Origin: Halegenticoccus tardaugens
GTDB lineage: Archaea; Halobacteriota; Halobacteria; Halobacteriales; Haloferacaceae
Assembly: GCF_004116405.1 (NCBI RefSeq)
Contig: NZ_SDIC01000002.1
Location: forward strand, 124,001-188,000
DNA length: 64,000 nt
Direction: 5' to 3'
Shown: piece after piece, positions 60,358 to 64,000 of the stretch
How positions within the stretch are numbered: position 1 is the first letter of the stretch
Layout of the letters: each line of letters begins with the position of its first letter
The notes under the pieces: generated by a model
What the model was told of the DNA's origin: nothing
Database searches by the model: none
Seen by the model: only the letters and a program-made list of their open reading frames with translations
Position numbers and translations under genes: made by a program

Positions 60358-62001
60358 TTCCTCGGGGCTTGACCCCGAGGTACTTCACCGGGTCACTACC
60401 TTTGACAGCGAGAGAGTCCCCGCCCTTCCCGTGAGTGACGAGTGTTCCGACGTTCAGTCGGAACCGAAGAGCAGGGCGAGAGTGAATCGCGTCCGCCCCG
60501 GTGAGAAACCGCCACGTTACTGCCGGCGTGAGTCTCCCACAGTCAGTAGCAATTTCGCATTCACCGTGGATCGCTGGCGTTCAAGGTTCCACGATCCGTA
60601 CCGGCAGATCGCAGATGAAGCGTACCACGTTCACCGTGCGCCCACTCTCCGACACCGGAGAGCACCTGCTTCAGGATCTGTTGGACGCTTCCGCCGCTCT
60701 CTAGAACGAAACCAATTACCAGCGCCTCATGCGGTACAACGACGTGGACGGATTCGAGGGCGACGTATTCGAGGCCGATACTGGCAGTCTCGAAGGCCGG
60801 TACAAAGGCGTTCTCGGTGCGTCCACCGCCCAACAAGTGATTCGCAAGAATAGCGAAGCTTGGCGGGCGTTCTTCCGGCTGAAAGAGCAGCATAACGACG
60901 AGTCGAACACGTCGTCACGGACCACCCCGAACCGCCGGGCTTCCGTGGAAATGAGGACGACGGGCGACAAACCAAAACCGTCATTCGCAACACATCGTAC
61001 ACTGTCGATGGGGCGAGCGGTCCCGACTCGAGATACTTGTCGGCAAAAAGCTGAAAGACAGATACAACCACACCGGGCGGCTCCGGCTGGAAATCGCTGG
61101 CGACCCGAACTGGCCCGACTACGAGACACAGGCCGGTTGGACCTGTGGTACGACGAGACTGATAGCACCTTCCGAGCTTCCCAACCCGTGACTATTTCTG
61201 CCGATGCATGGGCGACTCCACTGGCCGACGAAACGGACGCTCTGGACATCGGTGCGAACAACCTCGTCGCCTGTACCACCACGACCGGCGAGCAATATCT
61301 GTACGACGGCCGCGGGTTGTTCTAGCGATTCCGTGATACAACCTGGCACATTGCCGAGTTGCAGTCGAAACTCGAAGACGGGCGGTACAGTAGCGAGCAC
61401 ATCCGGCGGCTGTACCGCAAGCGAACACGTCGCCGTGACCATGCCCAGGAAGCGTTGTGTCGTGACCTGCTGGACCGACTCTACGAGAAGGGCGTCAATA
61501 CCGTGTATATCGGTGGATTGACCGACGTGCTGGACACGCACTGGTCGGTCGAAACAAACGCGAAGACCCACAACTTCTGGTCGTTCAAGAAGTTCACCGA
61601 GCGGCTGGTCTGTACCGCCGAGGAATACGGTATCTCGGTCGAGGTGCGGTCGGAAGCGTGGACAAGTCAAGAGTGTCCACGGTGTGGGGGCACAGACCGA
61701 ACGTCACGGCACGAGGACACGCTCACCAGCCCGTGTGGGTTCGAAGGCCACGCCGACCTCACAGCATCAGAGACGTTCTTAGAGCGGCAGATAGAACAGG
61801 CAGTCAGGCCGATGGCATGGCCCGTGCGATTCGAGTGGGACGACCACGACTAGTCGGAGTCACCACGCTCTCACCGTCCCAAAGAACAGCGCACAGACCC
61901 GAGTACCGTCCACCTCGACGGGAATGTTGCCTCCGGCGAGTCGGAAACCGGCTGAGACTCCCACGGAGGAAACCACTCCCTTCAGGGCGCGGAGGATGTC
62001 A
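60358..62001 (+). mobile_element. Decayed TnpB-only insertion sequence
   Basis: It begins with a hairpin CCTCGGGG-CTTGA-CCCCGAGG (60360-60380), contains a broken tnpB and ends with TTCAGGGCGCGGAGGATGTC then A at 62001. Left hairpin and right end resemble the intact family B element at 41.2-42.9 kb. The right end overlaps the stop codon of the convergent PiT gene. The 254 bases before the tnpB remnant hold no other gene. Confidence 0.75.
60615..61853 (+). pseudogene. tnpB pseudogene with stops and frameshifts
   Basis: From the ATG at 60615 the frame reads MKRTTFTVRPLSDTGEHLLQ, meets TAG at 60702, continues with NETNYQRLMRYNDVDGFEGD, changes frame around 60910-61140 (pieces such as KKLKDRYNHTGRLRLEIAGD are in another frame), then reads DLWYDETDSTFRASQPV and ALDIGANNLVACTT, meets TAG at 61323 and ends at 61853. 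RuvC motifs are visible ([16 protein letters not shown] with Gly in place of the Glu, HADLTAS), as is the zinc-finger region CPRCGG. At least two stops and two shifts are present. It belongs to a TnpB lineage different from the two intact copies. Confidence 0.85.
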
Positions 62002-63174
62002 TAGGAAGACAACAGCGGCAGCGTACGCGAGCACGAACGAGAGTGAGAACGACCCCGCCCACGCTCCCAACGTCACGAGAATCTTCCGGGCGTCGACCGC
62101 ACCCCAGCCGCCGACTGCGGCACCACTTCCGATAATCGAGCTGACAATAATCTCGTTGAACGACACGGGGACGCCCAGCAGGACGGCCAGTTGTGCAATC
62201 AGGAACGACGGGACGAGCGCCGAGATAGCGCGTCGCGGCCCGAGCGACGAATAGTCCTGCGCCAGGGACTTGATCATCCTGGGAGCGCCCGTCCACGAGC
62301 CCGCGAGCATCCCAAGACCACCTCCGACGAGCACCACGACCACCGACACCATCTCAACCTCGTCGAGGAGTGGAATCAACGGCCCGACTGCAAGTCCGAC
62401 CTGACTGCCACCCGCGGAGAACGCAACGAGCGATCCGAGTACGAGCAGTACGTGCTGCAGTCCCCCGCGTTGGTGGCGACCAACATCCCACCAGACGACG
62501 GCAGCGACAGCCAGCGCCGCACCACCGGTAACGACGACCGCCGACGCGGGTCCCTCGACCGCTAGCGTGTGCTGTCCGACTTCTCGGACGGTCCCCGCGG
62601 AGTTCGTCCCACCGAGGAAGCTGAACTCGACGTTCACGAGGACGACAGTGACGAGGCCGACGAGGACGGGGATACTGTACCGTTCAGGTACGTCAGGTCG
62701 TGGGAGGACGCTCGCAATAGCGAACGCGATCCCACCGCCGACGACCGGCGTCAACACCCAGACGGCGGCGATCTGCTGGTACTTCGACCAAACCGGCGTG
62801 CCACCGAGCGCGAGACCGACGCCGATGACGGCACCGGTCACGGTGAAGGCGGTCGCAATCGGGTACCCCGTGATGATGCCGATCGCCATCAGTCCAGCAC
62901 CCAACACCAAAACTAGGATGACCCCAGCGACGGGCATACTCAGACCGCCGACGAGGCCGCTCCCGACGGCCTCTGAAACGTTTCCGCCCTGCGTGACTGC
63001 GCCGACGAACCCGAAGATGCCAACCAGGAGAGCGGCCCGCATCGTGCTAATGGCGTTCGCGCCGACGGCGGGCGCAAAAGGGGTCGCTCCGCTTGATCCG
63101 GCACCGATAACCCACGCCATGAACAGGCTGGCGAGCGATGCACCGACGAAGAGGGCGATAAGAGCGGGGTCCAT
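61999..63174 (-). CDS. PiT-family permease in a sulfur context (possible sulfate permease)
   Basis: A 391-residue membrane protein of the PiT family with about ten spans and two repeats (GAGSSGATPFAPAVGANAI and FSAGGSQVGLAVGPLIPLL). The normal PiT GANDxxN motif is altered in both. It follows two YeeE/YedE genes by 15 bases on the same strand, which favours a sulfur oxyanion as in CysP-type sulfate permeases; phosphate remains possible. Its TGA stop coincides with the terminal bases of the decayed IS, so the C-terminus (AAAVVFL) may have been shortened. Confidence 0.85.
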   Translation of the reverse strand: MDPALIALFVGASLASLFMAWVIGAGSSGATPFAPAVGANAISTMRAALLVGIFGFVGAVTQGGNVSEAVGSGLVGGLSMPVAGVILVLVLGAGLMAIGIITGYPIATAFTVTGAVIGVGLALGGTPVWSKYQQIAAVWVLTPVVGGGIAFAIASVLPRPDVPERYSIPVLVGLVTVVLVNVEFSFLGGTNSAGTVREVGQHTLAVEGPASAVVVTGGAALAVAAVVWWDVGRHQRGGLQHVLLVLGSLVAFSAGGSQVGLAVGPLIPLLDEVEMVSVVVVLVGGGLGMLAGSWTGAPRMIKSLAQDYSSLGPRRAISALVPSFLIAQLAVLLGVPVSFNEIIVSSIIGSGAAVGGWGAVDARKILVTLGAWAGSFSLSFVLAYAAAVVFL

Positions 63175-63189
63175 CTGAACAGGGGGGAG

Positions 63190-63648
63190 TTAGTCAGCGC
63201 CCGCTGGGGTGGTGTCGGGGGCTTGGCTGCGACTGCGCCAGTAGCCCTGGATGTAGGCGCCGATGAACATCCCGGCGAGCGCCCACAGGATGGTAACATT
63301 CCCGACACCGAGGCTAGCGTACGCCGCGCCCGGGCAGATGCCGGAGAGCCCCCAACCGACGCCGAAGATGGCGCCGCCCACGAGGACGTTCCGGTCGAAG
63401 GGCTTCAGCCGCCGCTCGTAGAGGTCGCCCGTGAGCGGTGCGGCGTCCCGAATCCGAGGGAGCAGGGCGAACGCAACCCCGGAGACGATTGCGGCACCGA
63501 ACATGACAAAGAGGAGTCCGAGATCGTCGAACTGGAGGAAGTCCAGCACGACCTCCGGTCGCGCCATGTGGCTGAATCCGAGCCCGAACCCGAAGATCAG
63601 GCCGCCGACGAAGATCAGCGGCTTGAATAGGGGATGTCGGTCCGCCAT
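63190..63648 (-). CDS. YeeE/YedE-family transporter, second half
   Basis: A 152-residue membrane protein with about four spans. The conserved Cys block is GLSGICPGAAYASLG, with GLIFGFGLGFSHMARPEVVLDFLQF near the N-terminus. In bacteria one YeeE polypeptide imports thiosulfate or other sulfur species through conserved cysteines; haloarchaea split it into two genes. The ATG at 63648 shares a base with the stop of the first-half gene (TAATG), so the halves are co-translated. Next on the strand comes the PiT-family permease. Confidence 0.9.
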   Translation of the reverse strand: MADRHPLFKPLIFVGGLIFGFGLGFSHMARPEVVLDFLQFDDLGLLFVMFGAAIVSGVAFALLPRIRDAAPLTGDLYERRLKPFDRNVLVGGAIFGVGWGLSGICPGAAYASLGVGNVTILWALAGMFIGAYIQGYWRSRSQAPDTTPAGAD

Positions 63649-64000
63649 TACGGGCTCACCCCCAGTGCGGCGACGATCTGTGCCGTCCCGATCGCCACGG
63701 TCAGGAACGTCAGCACGCCGACGAGCGACGTCTTCGACGCCGATCCGACGCCACAGACGCCGTGACCAGACGTACAGCCTTTGCCGATCCGGGTGCCGAT
63801 ACCGACGAGGATGCCACCCAGGAACAGTCGCCACGGCTGGACGTCGGTCATCCACAGCGTCACGCCAGCGACCTCGTACAGCTGTCCGGTAGTTCCAGGC
63901 TCGTACAGCGAGCTCGATAGTAGACCGGACTGGAACGTTGTAGCGAAGACCAGCCCGCCGAGGATGATGCCGGCCGTGAACACGAGCCGCCAGTCCCGCG
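63648..64000 (-). CDS. YeeE/YedE-family transporter, first half, 5' end beyond the window
   Basis: The frame is open to the right edge, so the N-terminus is outside; 117 residues are visible, with RDWRLVFTAGIILGGLVFAT leading in. The signature GTRIGKGCTSGHGVCG holds the conserved cysteines thought to pass the sulfur compound. About three spans are present here. It pairs with the next gene to form a complete YeeE-like transporter in the cytoplasmic membrane. A GTG at 63983 is a possible internal start but the family sequence continues upstream of it. Confidence 0.88.
   Translation of the reverse strand, partial: RDWRLVFTAGIILGGLVFATTFQSGLLSSSLYEPGTTGQLYEVAGVTLWMTDVQPWRLFLGGILVGIGTRIGKGCTSGHGVCGVGSASKTSLVGVLTFLTVAIGTAQIVAALGVSP

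Noticed and set aside
1..64000. CRISPR array, rRNA or complete tRNA genes
   Set aside because: No regularly spaced repeats, rRNA sequence or full cloverleaf was seen; the only tRNA-like structure is the minihelix at 55076-55118.

Overview
The window is haloarchaeal (class Halobacteria). The genome is GC-rich and its proteins are very acidic. It carries a TFB initiation factor, Bat-type HTH regulators, Tat lipoprotein signals, haloarchaeal 2Fe-2S ferredoxin, XapX and split YeeE proteins, and many TnpB-only insertion sequences. TATA-like boxes about 25-30 bases before start codons imply many leaderless mRNAs, and I used them to choose several starts. No rRNA, complete tRNA or CRISPR array was found.

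Left part (1-18050): the 5' part of a CDC48-type AAA ATPase gene runs off the left edge. Next come an unrecognised 305-aa protein and a PQQ-dependent dehydrogenase that has the Asp-Tyr-Asp lanthanide signature but no signal peptide, then a 2Fe-2S ferredoxin. From 6.2 to 18 kb lies a catabolic block that reads as nucleoside salvage and oxidation. It encodes an ECF-type ABC importer (S, T and a fused double ATPase), two nucleoside hydrolases, a universal stress protein, an extended-SDR sugar dehydrogenase, a metallo-beta-lactamase-fold hydrolase, an enolase-superfamily dehydratase, a FAH-family enzyme, a second SDR and an IclR regulator. The enzyme types match oxidative degradation of a pentose such as ribose. 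The fused ATPase has one degenerate and one consensus ATP site.

Middle part (18.7-34.6 kb): acid and amide catabolism. It holds a class III CoA-transferase, acyl-CoA dehydrogenase, luciferase-like oxidoreductase, MaoC hydratase, isocitrate-lyase-family lyase, MmgE/PrpD protein, amidase, HyuA/HyuB hydantoinase-oxoprolinase subunits, two isochorismatase-family hydrolases and an Lrp/AsnC regulator. The two isochorismatase-family genes share a 119-bp identical inverted tract spanning two active-site residues, a likely gene conversion. A TnpB element sits inside a small zinc-ribbon gene here.

Right-centre (35-55.4 kb): an accessory zone full of decay. It has two TnpB elements or derivative families recognised by their right ends, plus truncated patatin, wHTH, Bat and DUF2270 genes and remnants of a plasmid- or virus-like operon. 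Apparently intact genes include a FetAB-like ABC pair, TFB, a PiT transporter, a Tat-lipoprotein acyl-CoA-thioesterase-like operon with a Ser/Gln-rich secreted protein, and a UPF0175/PIN toxin-antitoxin pair. One IS derivative contains a 43-nt acceptor/T-arm tRNA-like minihelix.

Right end (55.4-64 kb): a sulfur/redox block. It contains thioredoxin reductase, thioredoxin, a cysteine-bearing HTH regulator with a candidate palindromic operator, a TauE/SafE transporter with a small membrane partner, a tandem universal stress protein, a decayed TnpB element, a PiT-family permease and a two-part YeeE/YedE transporter whose first gene is cut by the window end.
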